This document shows positions 1 through 9,167 of a stretch of DNA of 64,000 nucleotides, in pieces. The notes below the pieces were generated by a model that was not told the DNA's origin, ran no database searches, and was given only the letters and a program-made list of their open reading frames with translations. Every line of letters starts with the position of its first letter. The first letter of the stretch is position 1. The position numbers and the translations under genes were made by a program. This DNA is from Egicoccus sp. AB-alg2 (GTDB lineage: Bacteria > Actinomycetota > Nitriliruptoria > Nitriliruptorales > Nitriliruptoraceae): contig NZ_JBGUAX010000008.1 of the NCBI RefSeq assembly GCF_041821065.1, forward strand, positions 248,001 through 312,000, given 5' to 3'.

Positions 1-2776
1 CGACGTGCTTCTCCACCGTCCGGGGGGACAGCACGAGTCGCGCGGCGATCTCCGCGTTGGTGAGTCGCTCGGCGACCAGCCACAGCACGTCCGCCTCCCG
101 GCTGGTCACGCCGTGCGATCGGAGCTGGTCCGGGACCGTCGATTCCCCACGACCCTGGCGGGGGACCGGCGCGTCGGCCTCACGGAGTTGCCGTCGGCAG
201 TCGGCCGCCAGCGGTTCGTGGCCGTGGGCGGCGAACCAGCGGACGGCGGCCTGCAGCCACGGCACGGGACGGCCCCAGCCGTGCGCCAGCGCTTCCGGGG
301 CGATCAGCCAGGCCGTCAGGTGCGTCAGCAGTTCGTTGCCCTCGTAGCCGGCCAGGATCGCCAGGCCCGCGGCCGCGTCGGCGTCGGCCGCCGCGCGGTC
401 ACCTTCGCGTCCGCGGACGACGGCGTCGGCCACGCCGAGCATCGCCCGGTTGTAGCGGGTGTCCGATCCCGCGGCGGCGGCGGCCTCGGCGCGTGCGGCG
501 GCGTCGTCCTCGCCGGCGATCGTGCGGAGCAGCGCCCACAGCCCCCGGTGCGGGTCGTGGTGACCGGGCACCGTACGGAGCAGCTCGGAGGCACGGTCCA
601 GCGCCGCCCGCGCGCCGTCGCGGTCCGCCCGGTGCAGGGCCCCCATGGCGCGGACGTGGCCCCAGGCGGTGGCCGCCAGGGCAGGGTCCTCGCTGCCGGA
701 CAGCGCCCGGCGGATCGCGGCCTCGGCCGCGTCGGTGCGACGGTCCTGGGCGTCGGCACGGGCGATCATCAGCGTCGCCCAGGGGGCGGAGGCATGCCGA
801 AGGCGTCCCGCCTAGGACTCCGCGCGCTCAGCGGCGGCACGTCCGGCGGCGGTGTCGCCGCGGGCGACCAGGGCCGCGGCGAGGTGCAGGTCGGCCACGG
901 CGGCGGTCGCCGGTGCGCCCGCCTCGATGGCGGCACGTCGGGCGGCGACGAGCCGGTCGAGGCGCATGCGGTCGAGCAGGTCGATGGTGCCCAGCTCGTG
1001 CAGCGCACGGGCACGCCAGAGGGCGAGGTCGTGCGCCTCGGCGGTGGTCAGCGCGGTCGCGAACGCAGCTTCGGCGGCGGCGACGTCGTGCGGTCGCCGT
1101 GCCCGGCCCAACAACTCGAGCGCCTCGCACCGCAGGGACGGTGTCAACTCCGGGCGGTCGAGGATCGCTTCGGCCAGCTCGCGGGCCCGGGCCAGCTCAC
1201 CGCTCTCCGCGAGCACCAGCTGGACGCGCAGCAGGTCGGCACGGGCTCGCGCGTGGCGGTCGTCGTCGTCGACGGCGCGTTCGGCGCTCCGTTCGACGTG
1301 TGGCCGGGCGTCGGTCGGACGGCCGGCCTCGAGCAGCGCCTGCGCGAGCGCGAAGTCGAGTTGCGTGGCCCCGTCGCCGGCCTCGGCCGCGTGGGCCAGC
1401 GCCGTGTCGACGTCGCCGGAGCGGGCATGCAGTTCCGCCAGCAGCGCGTGCGCCTCGCCGTCGGCCTCCGCCGGCGCCGCCCCGAGCGCACGGCGGGCCG
1501 TGCTGGCAGCGGTGGCGAGGGCTCCGCGATCACGAGCGTGTCGCGCGGCCGCCAGCAGATATCGGCTCGCGGCCTCGCGGTGTCCCGCGAGCTCGGCCAG
1601 CTCGGCGGCCAGCTCGCTCGTGTCGCCGTCGAGCGCCGCCCGATCGGCTTCGAGGACCGCCAGCGTCCGCCGCGCCAGCGCCGCCCGCTCGGGCGGCAAC
1701 ATCCGGGCGACGACGTGGTCGCGGGTGAGTGCGTGGCGGAAGCGGATGCCGTCGCCCTCACCCTCGAGCAGGTGGGCGTCGGTCGCCTCCCGCAGGCTCG
1801 CCAGCACCGCCGCCTCGTCATGACGCGTGACCTCGGCCACCAGGTGCCAGTCGAACCGTCGCCCCAACAGCGCGGCCGCCGCCACCACGTCGCGACTCTC
1901 GTCGCCCAGGGTCGCCAGCCGCCGCTCGATCGATTCCGCGAGCGTCTGCGGCACCGTGGTCACCGTCCGAGACAGCATCAGGCGGGGCCCGTCGGGGCCC
2001 TGCCGCAGCGCTCCCGCCCCTTCCAGACCCAGGAGCAATTCCTCGGCGAGGAACGGCACCCCGTCGGCGCGGCGCCGGACGAACTCGAGCAGGTCGGCAG
2101 GCACGGCGTCCGCCTCCAGGCTGGCGCGGACGAGGTCGTCCATCGCCGCCGGCGCCAGCGGCCCCAGCTGCAGGATGCTGGCCGCCCGGCGGTCGGCGAG
2201 GCGCCGGACGACGTCGAGCGCCGGCCCGGACGGATCGGGACGGAGCGTCACCAACAGGCCCGCCCCGTGTGCCGCGGCGTTGTCCACGAGGTATTCGACG
2301 ACCGCGACCGTGTCCGTGTCGGCCCAGTGCAGGTCCTCGATGCTCAGCAGCACGCCGCGTCCGCGGCCGGCGACCGCCAGGACGGTCAGAACGGCTTCGG
2401 CGACGGCGAGCACGGGTGCGCCGATCGCCGGCCGGCTCGACCACGACGGCACCAGCAGCGCCAGCGTCGCCAGGTGCGACAGGACCGCCGAGTCCGGTGG
2501 CGGTCCGCTCGCGCGGAACCCGTTGGTCAGCGCTTCGCCGAAGGGACGGAACGGCTGCCCGGCCCCGCCCTCGACGCAACGGCCCGACAGGACGAGGATC
2601 CCGCGGTCGCGGGCCAGCGCCTCCGCCTCGCGGCGCAGACGTGACTTGCCGAGCCCGGCCTCGCCGAGCACGACCCGGGCACCGCCTCGGCCGGCGGCGG
2701 CCTCGTCCAGTGCGGCAGCGAGCCGGTCACGCTCGCGGGCGCGGCCGACCAGCTCCCGGTCGTCCAGGCGGATCAT
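1..2776 (-). pseudogene. LAL-type LuxR-family regulator split by an in-frame TAG; 3' end runs off the window
   Basis: Large ATP-binding LuxR (LAL/MalT-like) regulator. The N-terminal AAA domain has a Walker A motif GEAGLGKS about 40 residues in, an acidic Walker B-like segment (SIEDLHWAD), and then a long TPR-like alanine-rich helical region. The open frame stops at a TAG at 814-812 after ERAES. The same frame then continues for about 270 codons to the window edge without another stop and keeps the helical-repeat character. It ends in a clear LuxR helix-turn-helix (LTNAEIAARLVLSPRTVEKH, about 75-5). The break is therefore a nonsense change, most simply Leu TTG to TAG, or a sequencing error, not a frameshift. 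Start set at the ATG at 2776; an upstream ATG at 2812 is possible. Without readthrough the product lacks its DNA-binding domain. The first base of the window lies inside the gene. Confidence 0.8.
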
Positions 2777-2827
2777 GCGGCCAGTCTCGTCCGCGGGCCC
2801 GCCGACCGGCAACTGCGGCGCTGCAGG

Positions 2828-3310
2828 TCACGCGCGGCCGGACGCGCCCACACCGGCACGGCCGGCCGTTCCTGCCGCCTCGATGGCCTGCCGCCAGCCC
2901 TCGAGGTGGGCCGGATAGTCGGCGGCCAGGTCGGCGACGTCCCGCCGTCCCTCCGGCGAGAGAGCCGTCAGGTCGTAGACGACGCGGACATCGGTCGTCG
3001 TGCGGGTCGCCGGTGCGCAGACCACCGTCACGGTGCCGGCTGTGCGTCCTTCGGCGACGCGGGCGTAGCGCATGCGGTCCGGTTCCCGTTCGACGACGAC
3101 CCACGTCGTCCTCGTGGACGCGCTTCGTGTGACGAAGACCGTCCCGGGCACTGGTTCCTCGGGCCGCCCGCCCGGATACTCGGGGTGCCACCCGGGCACC
3201 CAGTCGCGCTCGCCCTCGGGGGTGAAGCGTTCGAGCGCCACGTCCGGGGGCACGTCGACCACGAAGCCGGCGTCGAGGCGCGTCCGGCCGGAGGGGTGCA
3301 GACCTTCCAC
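2828..3310 (-). CDS. SRPBCC (START-like) family protein
   Basis: 160-aa protein with the look of the SRPBCC/polyketide-cyclase-like fold: an early beta strand (FVVDVPPDVALERF), a central strand pair with Thr/Arg-rich edges (TWVVVEREPDRMRYARV), and a long C-terminal helix (YPAHLEGWRQAIEAA). These proteins bind hydrophobic ligands in a helix-grip cavity; the ligand cannot be told from sequence. GTG start with AAGGA seven bases upstream. The start lies 12 bp after the stop of the LysE gene, so the two are probably co-transcribed. Confidence 0.7.
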   Translation of the reverse strand: MEGLHPSGRTRLDAGFVVDVPPDVALERFTPEGERDWVPGWHPEYPGGRPEEPVPGTVFVTRSASTRTTWVVVEREPDRMRYARVAEGRTAGTVTVVCAPATRTTTDVRVVYDLTALSPEGRRDVADLAADYPAHLEGWRQAIEAAGTAGRAGVGASGRA

Positions 3311-3322
3311 GGTGTGTTCCTT

Positions 3323-3943
3323 TCAGGAGACGAGCGGCCACAGCGCCAGTGCGGCGCCGACGACGATGGTGACGACGGCCGAACCACGCTCGTCCGCCCG
3401 CCGCACCAGGGTCCGGCCGGCGACCGCCAGCAGGACGTGCCAGGCGAGCGAGGCGGTCGCGACCGCCGCGGCGAAGGCGATCACGGCCACGGGGTCCCGG
3501 CGCACGCCGCCCTCGACCGCTGCGGCCACGAACACCGCGACCGTCAGCGGGTTCGGCAGGGTCAGCAGGTAGGTGGTCGCGAACCACCGGGCCGGGCCGC
3601 CGCCAGCGACCGACGCCACGCGCCCCATGGTCGCGCGTCCGGTCAGGACGCGGACCCCGCGGGCGACGAGCACGACGCCGACCACGACGAGCAGACCCCC
3701 GGCTGCGGTCCGGCCGAACCGCAACACGGAATGGCCGGCGACGCGGGCACCCACCGTCGCGGCGACGACCGCCCACGACAGGTCGGCGGCGGCGACCCCG
3801 CCACCGGCGGCGAGTCCGAGCCGGAGGTCGCGACGACCGCGGTCGACCACCAGCAGACCGATCGGGCCCAACGGCACGGCGACGGCGAGGCCGACCAGGG
3901 CCCCCGCCGTCGTCACCGCGAGTACGTCCGTCATGACCGTCAT
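3323..3943 (-). CDS. LysE/RhtB-type amino-acid exporter
   Basis: 206-aa polytopic membrane protein with about six hydrophobic segments. It has the LysE-family opening, an N-terminal helix followed by VPLGPIGLLVVDRG, and a middle segment with the helix-loop FATTYLLTLPNPLTV, where the NP-LT signature is typical of LysE/RhtB permeases. Members export basic or neutral amino acids using the proton gradient. It is transcribed away from an Lrp/AsnC regulator 74 bp upstream, the classic arrangement for an amino-acid-responsive exporter. Two ATGs (3943 and 3934) could start the gene and neither has a strong ribosome site. Confidence 0.8.
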   Translation of the reverse strand: MTVMTDVLAVTTAGALVGLAVAVPLGPIGLLVVDRGRRDLRLGLAAGGGVAAADLSWAVVAATVGARVAGHSVLRFGRTAAGGLLVVVGVVLVARGVRVLTGRATMGRVASVAGGGPARWFATTYLLTLPNPLTVAVFVAAAVEGGVRRDPVAVIAFAAAVATASLAWHVLLAVAGRTLVRRADERGSAVVTIVVGAALALWPLVS

Positions 3944-4017
3944 GATGGCGACGAAAGGGCCGTGGGTGTCACGGTTCTCGGCGCCAGGGCGGCGATGGCG
4001 CCGGATATCCTGCGCCG
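3944..4017. promoter_or_regulatory. Divergent control region between lysE-like exporter and Lrp-type regulator
   Basis: The 74-bp gap must hold the promoters of both divergent genes. By analogy with LysG/LysE and Lrp/exporter pairs it is the likely binding site of the regulator encoded next door. I see no convincing long palindrome, so this assignment rests on gene order alone. Confidence 0.4.
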
Positions 4018-4470
4018 ATGGACACCATCGACCACAGGATCGTCGGCGCGTTGTCCCGCGCGGCTCGCCAGACGCTGCAGGAGCTCGCCCACCACGTCCA
4101 CCTCGGCGCCAGTGCCACGCGCGAACGGCTGCGGCGGCTGGAGGCGGCCGGGATCATCACCGGCTACCGGGCCGTCCTCGATGCCGACCGGCTCGGGTTC
4201 CCGTTCGACGCGCTGGTGGAGGTCGATCTGCCCGCCGGCGCCGACGCCGCCGCGTTCGAGGCCGGGTTACGAGCGACACCGGCCGTCGTGGAGGCGGTGC
4301 ACGCCACCGGCGACCGCGACTACCTGGTGCGCCTGCGGTGTCGGGACAAGTCGGAACTCAACCGCGTCGTGCACGGCCTCAAGAGGGAACTCGGCGCGGC
4401 GCGCACCGAGACCCGGGTCGTCCTCGACCAACCCGTGCCCGCCCGTGACCGGTTGCCCGACGTCAGGTGA
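4018..4470 (+). CDS. Lrp/AsnC-family transcriptional regulator
   Basis: 150-aa regulator of the usual Lrp size. Residues 1-60 form the AsnC-type helix-turn-helix (IDHRIVGALSRAARQTLQEL then ATRERLRRLEAAGIITGYRA). Residues 70-140 form the RAM ligand-binding domain (DALVEVDLPAG, then VVEAVHATGDRDYLVRLRC). It probably senses an amino acid and controls the divergent LysE-type exporter. Its 3' end overlaps the convergent aldolase gene by 8 bp. Confidence 0.88.
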   Translation: MDTIDHRIVGALSRAARQTLQELAHHVHLGASATRERLRRLEAAGIITGYRAVLDADRLGFPFDALVEVDLPAGADAAAFEAGLRATPAVVEAVHATGDRDYLVRLRCRDKSELNRVVHGLKRELGAARTETRVVLDQPVPARDRLPDVR

Positions 4471-5350
4471 TGGAGGCGCGGTGGATGGACTCGATGGCCT
4501 CGTCCAGGGCGGCGTCGAAGGCAGCGTCGTCCTGGTCGGCGGCGAGGTCCTGCACCAGTGCCCGCGAGAAGCTGGCGATGACGCCGGCGTTGCGGGCGAG
4601 GCGCTCGTTGGCCTCGTCCCGGGTGTAGCCACCCGACAGCGCGACCACGCGCAGCACCTTCGGGTGCTCGACGAGCGGTGTGTAGAAGCCGTCCTCGCTG
4701 GGGATCGTCAGCTTCAGCATCACCTGCTGGTCGTCCGCGAGGTCGTCGAGGTGACGCAGGATCCCCTCGCGCAGCCGCTGCTCGGCCGCCAGCTTCTCCG
4801 GGCTGTGGATGTCCACCTCCGGCTCCAGGATCGGCACCAGTCCGGCGGCGAGGATCCGGCGGCCGACCTCGAACTGCTGCGCGACGATGGCGTCGACGCC
4901 GGCCGGGTCGGCGAGCTTGACGACGGAGCGCATCTTCGTCCCGAAGACACCCAGGTCACGGGCCCGGGCGAGCAACGCGTCGAGGTCGGGCATCGGCTTC
5001 ATCAGCTGGACGCCGTCGGCCTCGTCGGCCAGCCCCTTGTCGACCTTGACGAAAGGCACCACCTTCTTGGTGTCCCACAGGTAGCTCGAGGTGGGGACAC
5101 CCTCCACCTCGCGGTCCATGGTCCCCTCGAAGAGGATCGCGCCGAGGACCCGCTCACCGGTGAAGGCCTCGCTGGTCATGATGCGGGTGCGCATGGCGTG
5201 GACGAGGTCGAACATCTCCTCGTCGGTGTCGTAGGCGTCCTGCTGGATGCCGTACTGGGCCAGCGCCTTGGGTGTGGAACCACCCGACTGGTCGAGGGCC
5301 GCGAGGAACCCCTGTCCGGTGGCGATCCGGTCGTGCATCTCCGCGTTCAT
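4463..5350 (-). CDS. Class I fructose-bisphosphate aldolase
   Basis: 295-aa Schiff-base aldolase of the short bacterial class I type. It opens with the conserved FLAALDQSGGSTPKAL, carries PILEPEVDIHSPEK, and has the Schiff-base lysine in VMLKLTIPSEDGFY near residue 213, followed by the phosphate-binding SGGYTRDEAN. It cleaves fructose 1,6-bisphosphate to DHAP and glyceraldehyde 3-phosphate in glycolysis or gluconeogenesis, with no metal needed. The start at 5350 is chosen because GGAGGAGG sits seven bases upstream of this ATG; the in-frame extension further upstream is low-complexity. Confidence 0.9.
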   Translation of the reverse strand: MNAEMHDRIATGQGFLAALDQSGGSTPKALAQYGIQQDAYDTDEEMFDLVHAMRTRIMTSEAFTGERVLGAILFEGTMDREVEGVPTSSYLWDTKKVVPFVKVDKGLADEADGVQLMKPMPDLDALLARARDLGVFGTKMRSVVKLADPAGVDAIVAQQFEVGRRILAAGLVPILEPEVDIHSPEKLAAEQRLREGILRHLDDLADDQQVMLKLTIPSEDGFYTPLVEHPKVLRVVALSGGYTRDEANERLARNAGVIASFSRALVQDLAADQDDAAFDAALDEAIESIHRASIT

Positions 5351-5475
5351 GCTGCAACCTCCTCCGCACGGCATGCCGCCGGTTCGCCCGGCGTCCGCTC
5401 CCACCGCGACGGTAGTCCGGCTGCGCGGTCCGGCTCAACGCCGGGCGGTCAGGCGGCCCGCCCGGAGGAGGCCGG

Positions 5476-6447
5476 TCACCGATGCAGCGTGTGGCTCGGC
5501 GGCTGGCCGTAGGCGTGCAGGTACGCGCCGGCGAAGCGGCCCGGGTTGCTGAAGCCCCAGCGGGCCGCGATGCCGGCGACCGTCGCGCCCGTGCCCGGAT
5601 CCGCGAGCCGCAGGTCCTGGTGCGCCCGGTCGAGCCGGACGCGTCGCAGGTAGCCGGAGGGACTGGTGCCGTGGTGCCGCTGGAACGCACGTTGGAGCGA
5701 GCGGACACCCACACCGGCCGCTCGGGCGATGTCACCGATGGTGAGGTCGCGGTCGGCGTTGACCTCGATGTAGGCGGTCGCCCGACGGACCGCGGCCGTC
5801 GTGGCGAGACCGTCGTCGTCGGCTTCGCGCACCAGGGCCCGGTTCGGGAACGCCTGCAGGATCGCGGTCGCCAGTAACCTCGACGCCTGCGCCGTCACGA
5901 GCGGGCTTCCGAGGAGCTCGGGTTCGCCGGCCAGGTGATGCAGGTAGCGCAGTGCCGCCAGCAGGTGCCGGGCCGCGGACGGGGTGGTCGGGTGCGGTGC
6001 GGTGAAGCGCAGGAGGCCGCGCTCGCTCCCGGGGACGTCCGCCCCGACGTGCTCGAGCAGGCCCAGCGGCACCGTGTAGGCGGTCAGCCGCGGGCCCTGC
6101 CACTGCAGGCGCAACTCGTCCAGCGGGGGCAGCAGGAACGGCAGACCCGGTCGCTGGACGGTGTGCCCGCGACCGAAGTCGATGGCGTGGCCGCCGTCCG
6201 CGAGGACCCCGACCAGCGCGAGGTCCTCGAACGTCCACGCCGAGGTGGCGTCACCGGCGTAGGTCAGCCAGGAGACGCGGGCCGCGCCGACGTCGACGAC
6301 CACGCTGCGGTAGCGGAACGGCTCGTCACGTCGCGGCGGGGCGGCCGTGTGCTCGCCGTAGTGGTCACGGATGAAGCCGTGAGCCACCTCGCGGTCGGCC
6401 GTGTCGATCTCGATCCTACGGATCTCCGGGACTGGTGGACCCGTCAT
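5476..6447 (-). CDS. AraC-family transcriptional regulator
   Basis: 323-aa activator. Residues 1-190 are a variable sensor domain. Residues 215-320 carry the two AraC helix-turn-helices: DLTIGDIARAAGVGVRSLQR with FQRHHGTSPSGYLRRVRLD, then VAGIAARWGFSNPGRFAGAY. The layout matches the AraC_binding_2/HTH_18 regulators that control oxidative or degradative operons. A sequence AAGGCGG lies directly before the ATG. It stands alone, pointing away from the next gene, so the target is not obvious. Confidence 0.87.
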   Translation of the reverse strand: MTGPPVPEIRRIEIDTADREVAHGFIRDHYGEHTAAPPRRDEPFRYRSVVVDVGAARVSWLTYAGDATSAWTFEDLALVGVLADGGHAIDFGRGHTVQRPGLPFLLPPLDELRLQWQGPRLTAYTVPLGLLEHVGADVPGSERGLLRFTAPHPTTPSAARHLLAALRYLHHLAGEPELLGSPLVTAQASRLLATAILQAFPNRALVREADDDGLATTAAVRRATAYIEVNADRDLTIGDIARAAGVGVRSLQRAFQRHHGTSPSGYLRRVRLDRAHQDLRLADPGTGATVAGIAARWGFSNPGRFAGAYLHAYGQPPSHTLHR

Positions 6448-6827
6448 TCCGCCTTCCGTCTCGCCCTGGACCGGTGTGCTCGGGACGCGTCGCGCCCTCG
6501 CCGCGTCGGGAACGTCGAGGTGACGAGGCTACGCCGGCCGCTGCTGCCACGGCTTCCCGTTCGCACGCTGCCCGGCCGAGCGCTCGGCCACGCGGCTGGA
6601 CGTTGCGCGACAGCCCTGTCCCCGACGCGACCGCCGGATCACCGCGGCGCGCCCGGTTGCGTACCGTTCCCGCGGCCTTCCTCGACGGCGACCGCGCGCC
6701 GATGTTCGGCGGGGGATGCGTGGTCGGGTCGGGGTGGCCGCAGCGGGGGCCTGGAGGGCGGCCGGAGACGGCCGCCCTCCAGGGGCCGCCTGCTGGGCGT
6801 ACGCTGGTGCGGTTCAGGAGGTCGGTG
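6448..6827. other. Intergenic region without a supported gene
   Basis: 380 bp between divergent genes. All open frames here are GC-driven and lack a ribosome site or recognisable protein character. The right end carries the ribosome site CAGGAGGT of the YkvA-like gene. Promoters for the AraC regulator and the YkvA-like gene must lie here. Confidence 0.5.
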
Positions 6828-7220
6828 ATGGCCGGACCCTCACGCGCACGCCAGTACCTGTCGGGTCACCGCGACCCGCGTCGTCTTCGCGCGGCGGCGC
6901 GGGCCGGCTCGGGCGCCGGGTCGCCCGGTCTGTGGGCGGACGTCGTCGCCACGTGGCGGCTGCTGCGGGCGTACCTGCGCGGGGACTACCGCGCGGTGCG
7001 CTGGCGCAGCATCCTCGCGGTCGTCACCGGCGTGGTGTACTTCCTGTCACCGGTGGACCTGATCCCGGACGTGTTCGTGCTGCTCGGGCTGACCGACGAC
7101 GCGATCGTGGTGTCCCTGGTCTTCGGCGTGGTGCGGCAGGAACTGACCGGCTTCCGGGCCTGGGAGCAGGCGCAGCAGGGTCTGGACGCCACCGTCCTGC
7201 GCACCGTTCGCAGCGCCTGA
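6828..7220 (+). CDS. YkvA (DUF1232) family membrane-associated protein
   Basis: 130-aa protein with the DUF1232 core at residues 60-95: a hydrophobic helix (ILAVVTGVVYFLSPVDLIPD) followed by LGLTDDAIVVSLV. The SPVDLIPD-x-LGLTDD signature is diagnostic of the YkvA family, whose biochemical role is unknown. A sequence CAGGAGGT upstream fixes the ATG at 6828; the frame is open further upstream but that part looks non-coding. Confidence 0.85.
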   Translation: MAGPSRARQYLSGHRDPRRLRAAARAGSGAGSPGLWADVVATWRLLRAYLRGDYRAVRWRSILAVVTGVVYFLSPVDLIPDVFVLLGLTDDAIVVSLVFGVVRQELTGFRAWEQAQQGLDATVLRTVRSA

Positions 7221-7331
7221 GCCCTCGCGGCCGAACGTCGAGGAAACGAGGCGCCGGGCCGATGGCCGGCGCCCCGTCGGATGCGACACGGGTGCAGGTC
7301 AGGCCACGGGTGAACGTGCTGGCCAGCGCCG

Positions 7332-7850
7332 ATGGTGCGGGGAGGGGAGGTCTGGGCCCTGACCTTCGCCGACCGGACCGTGCACATCACGGACGTGAAA
7401 GGTCTGGAGGACCTGGCCGCGCTGCTCGACACGCCCGGTCATGAGGTCGCCGCGGTGGATCTGATGGGTGCGGCGGCCTCGTCCCCGGACGACGGTGAGG
7501 TGCTCGACGCGGCTGCTCGGCGCCTACGAGCGGCGCATTCTCGAGCTCCAGGGGGACCTGGAGGAGGCGGAGGCGTTCGTCGACCCCGTGCGGGCCAAGC
7601 GTGCCCGGGTCGAGCTCGACCAGCTGGTGGCCGGCCTGAGCGCCGCGACCACACTCGGCGGGAGGGCCGGCGCAGCGGCGGGACGGCCGAGCGTGCCCGC
7701 TCGGCCGTCACCTGGCGGATCCGCGCCGCTATCCGGCGGATCACCGCCGTACACCCGGCCCTCGGCGACCACCTGACGAAGGCGGTGCGCACGGGCCGCT
7801 GGTGCGTCTATGCGCCCGAGACACCGACCACCTGGACCGTCGTGTCATGA
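7332..7850 (+). pseudogene. Frameshifted remnant of an actinobacterial winged-helix/ATPase C-terminal domain
   Basis: Three frames must be spliced to read this protein. Frame 1 gives EVWALTFADRTVHITDVKGL and LAALLDTPGHEVAAVDLMGA up to about 7515. A +1 frame then gives YERRILELQGDLEEAEAFVD through LAGLSAATTLGGRA. Near 7680 the first frame resumes with ERARSAVTWRIRAAIRRITA, then HPALGDHL and the stop at 7850. This domain is often found at the C-terminus of large actinobacterial AAA proteins or as a stand-alone protein. The natural 5' end also seems to be in another frame (from about 7311), so the gene has at least two and perhaps three indels. It is either decayed or badly sequenced. Confidence 0.65.
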
Positions 7851-7877
7851 CGCGTGTCGTGACGCCGGAGGTACGGG

Positions 7878-8621
7878 TCAGTCCGTGCGCTGCAGGAAGC
7901 GGCTGCTCACCCAGCCGGTGCGCCCGCTGAGCCAGATCTGGCGCCACACCACGTCACCGACCCTGGCCCGGTTGCCGGTGCTGCGGATCCCGGTGGCGTC
8001 GCTGGGAAGCCGAGCGACGATGGTGTTGCCCACGCCCGGCTGCGACCGGACGTTGAGCGAACTGCCCGCTCGCACGTTCACGACCCGATAGGTCCGCGGC
8101 GTGACCGGCGAGAGGACGGTCACCCGGCTGGTGGGCCGCGCCGGGTGCGCGACGTCGACCACCACGCGCGAGGGGTTGCTGAGCCGCAGCACCCGGAAGC
8201 CGGCGTTCGCCCGTAGACCGAGGCCCCAGCTCACGACGGCCTCGAAGTCGCCGGCGAACTTGGCCTGCCGCAGGACGGGCAGTTCGGGGGTCAGCGTCCG
8301 GGGGCCGCGGTACGTGGGCCGGCCGTCCTCGTCGTGGGCGTTCGCGGGCTGCATCGTCACCTGGAGGAAGGCGCGTCCACGCAGCCGGATGGGGCGGCCC
8401 GAGCCGTCCTCGACGACCTGGTCGACGCGTTGGACGCGTGCCCTGGGCACGCGTCCGCGATAGTCGAACACGATCCGGTCGAAACCGGGGTGCCCGCCGG
8501 TGCGGACGTTGGTCAGTTCCGCGATGGCCGGTTGCGCCGCGGCCTCGGCCGCGGGCACGAGCACGCCGACGAGCAGCAACAGCGACAACAGCACCCGCCA
8601 TCTGGCGGCGGAGCGGACCAT
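7878..8621 (-). CDS. Secreted AMIN-like and SH3-domain protein
   Basis: 247-aa exported protein. Residues 1-30 are a Sec signal (basic start, LLSLLLLVGVLVPAAEAAAQ). Residues 35-165 form an AMIN-like domain (VRTGGHPGFDRIVFDYRG, closing with NPSRVVVDVAHP). Residues 175-247 form a bacterial SH3 domain (VNVRAGSSLNVRSQPGVG, ending WVSSRFLQ). Both domain types bind cell-wall or surface components, so it probably acts at the envelope. The start at 8621 is chosen over an upstream ATG because AGGAGG lies nine bases before it and the signal peptide follows directly. Confidence 0.82.
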   Translation of the reverse strand: MVRSAARWRVLLSLLLLVGVLVPAAEAAAQPAIAELTNVRTGGHPGFDRIVFDYRGRVPRARVQRVDQVVEDGSGRPIRLRGRAFLQVTMQPANAHDEDGRPTYRGPRTLTPELPVLRQAKFAGDFEAVVSWGLGLRANAGFRVLRLSNPSRVVVDVAHPARPTSRVTVLSPVTPRTYRVVNVRAGSSLNVRSQPGVGNTIVARLPSDATGIRSTGNRARVGDVVWRQIWLSGRTGWVSSRFLQRTD

Positions 8622-9167
8622 GGCCGACCTCCTCGAGTCCTCGGTGGTCCATGCGGCGCAGGGCCTCGCAGCCCCGACCACCCGGTGACGTCGACGCTAC
8701 GCCCGGAAAGGACAAGCACCGGCCACGCGGAGGCCAGTGGATGGCCAAGCGCGGGCCAGCGGTCGGCGTAGTGGGTGCCTCACTCCTTCTGGGCGCGGAT
8801 GAAGTCGCAGCAGGTCGTCGACGTCCCGGGCGCCGCTCCTCCGCGAGGAGAATGATGACCCACTCGAACACTCGTCCCGCGTCAATCCATCGGGTGCGAG
8901 TGCCCGCCATCCGGGCCCGTCGCTTCAGCGTGCGCTCAGCAACGCGGACACCGTCCGACCGGCCGTGATCATTGACCGGTTCGACAGGGCGAAGTAAGCA
9001 CACGCCAGCCGACGACTGGCGTGGACCCGTCACGACTGCGTGACCCGTCAGCAACAGCAGCCGGCGTGCCGGTCCCGCAAACCGTCGGGCCGGTCTGGGA
9101 GGTGTGCGGCGGCTGCGACGCGATCCGTCGGGCTGCCGTGCAAACGGATCCTGGGAGGGATCGTTCC
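8622..9167. other. Intergenic region upstream of the secreted carboxypeptidase
   Basis: About 545 bp between divergent genes. A minus-strand ATG near 8909 begins a short frame (MAGTRTRWIDAGRVFEWVII) that could be a small or broken gene, but it loses protein-like character after about 25 codons. The ribosome site GGGAGGGA of the carboxypeptidase is at its right end. I see no RNA gene. Confidence 0.4.

Noticed and set aside
812-814. Programmed TAG readthrough or pyrrolysine in the LuxR gene
   Set aside because: No readthrough context or pyrrolysine system is visible, and several other genes in the window are broken by single-base changes.
5-2644. Long plus-strand open frame opposite the LuxR gene
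   Set aside because: Arg/Gly/Gln-rich shadow of a high-GC gene; no domain or ribosome site, while the minus strand has clear AAA and helix-turn-helix motifs.
9021-9167. Longer start for the M14 carboxypeptidase
   Set aside because: The ribosome site and signal peptide fit the ATG at 9168; the extension has no protein character.
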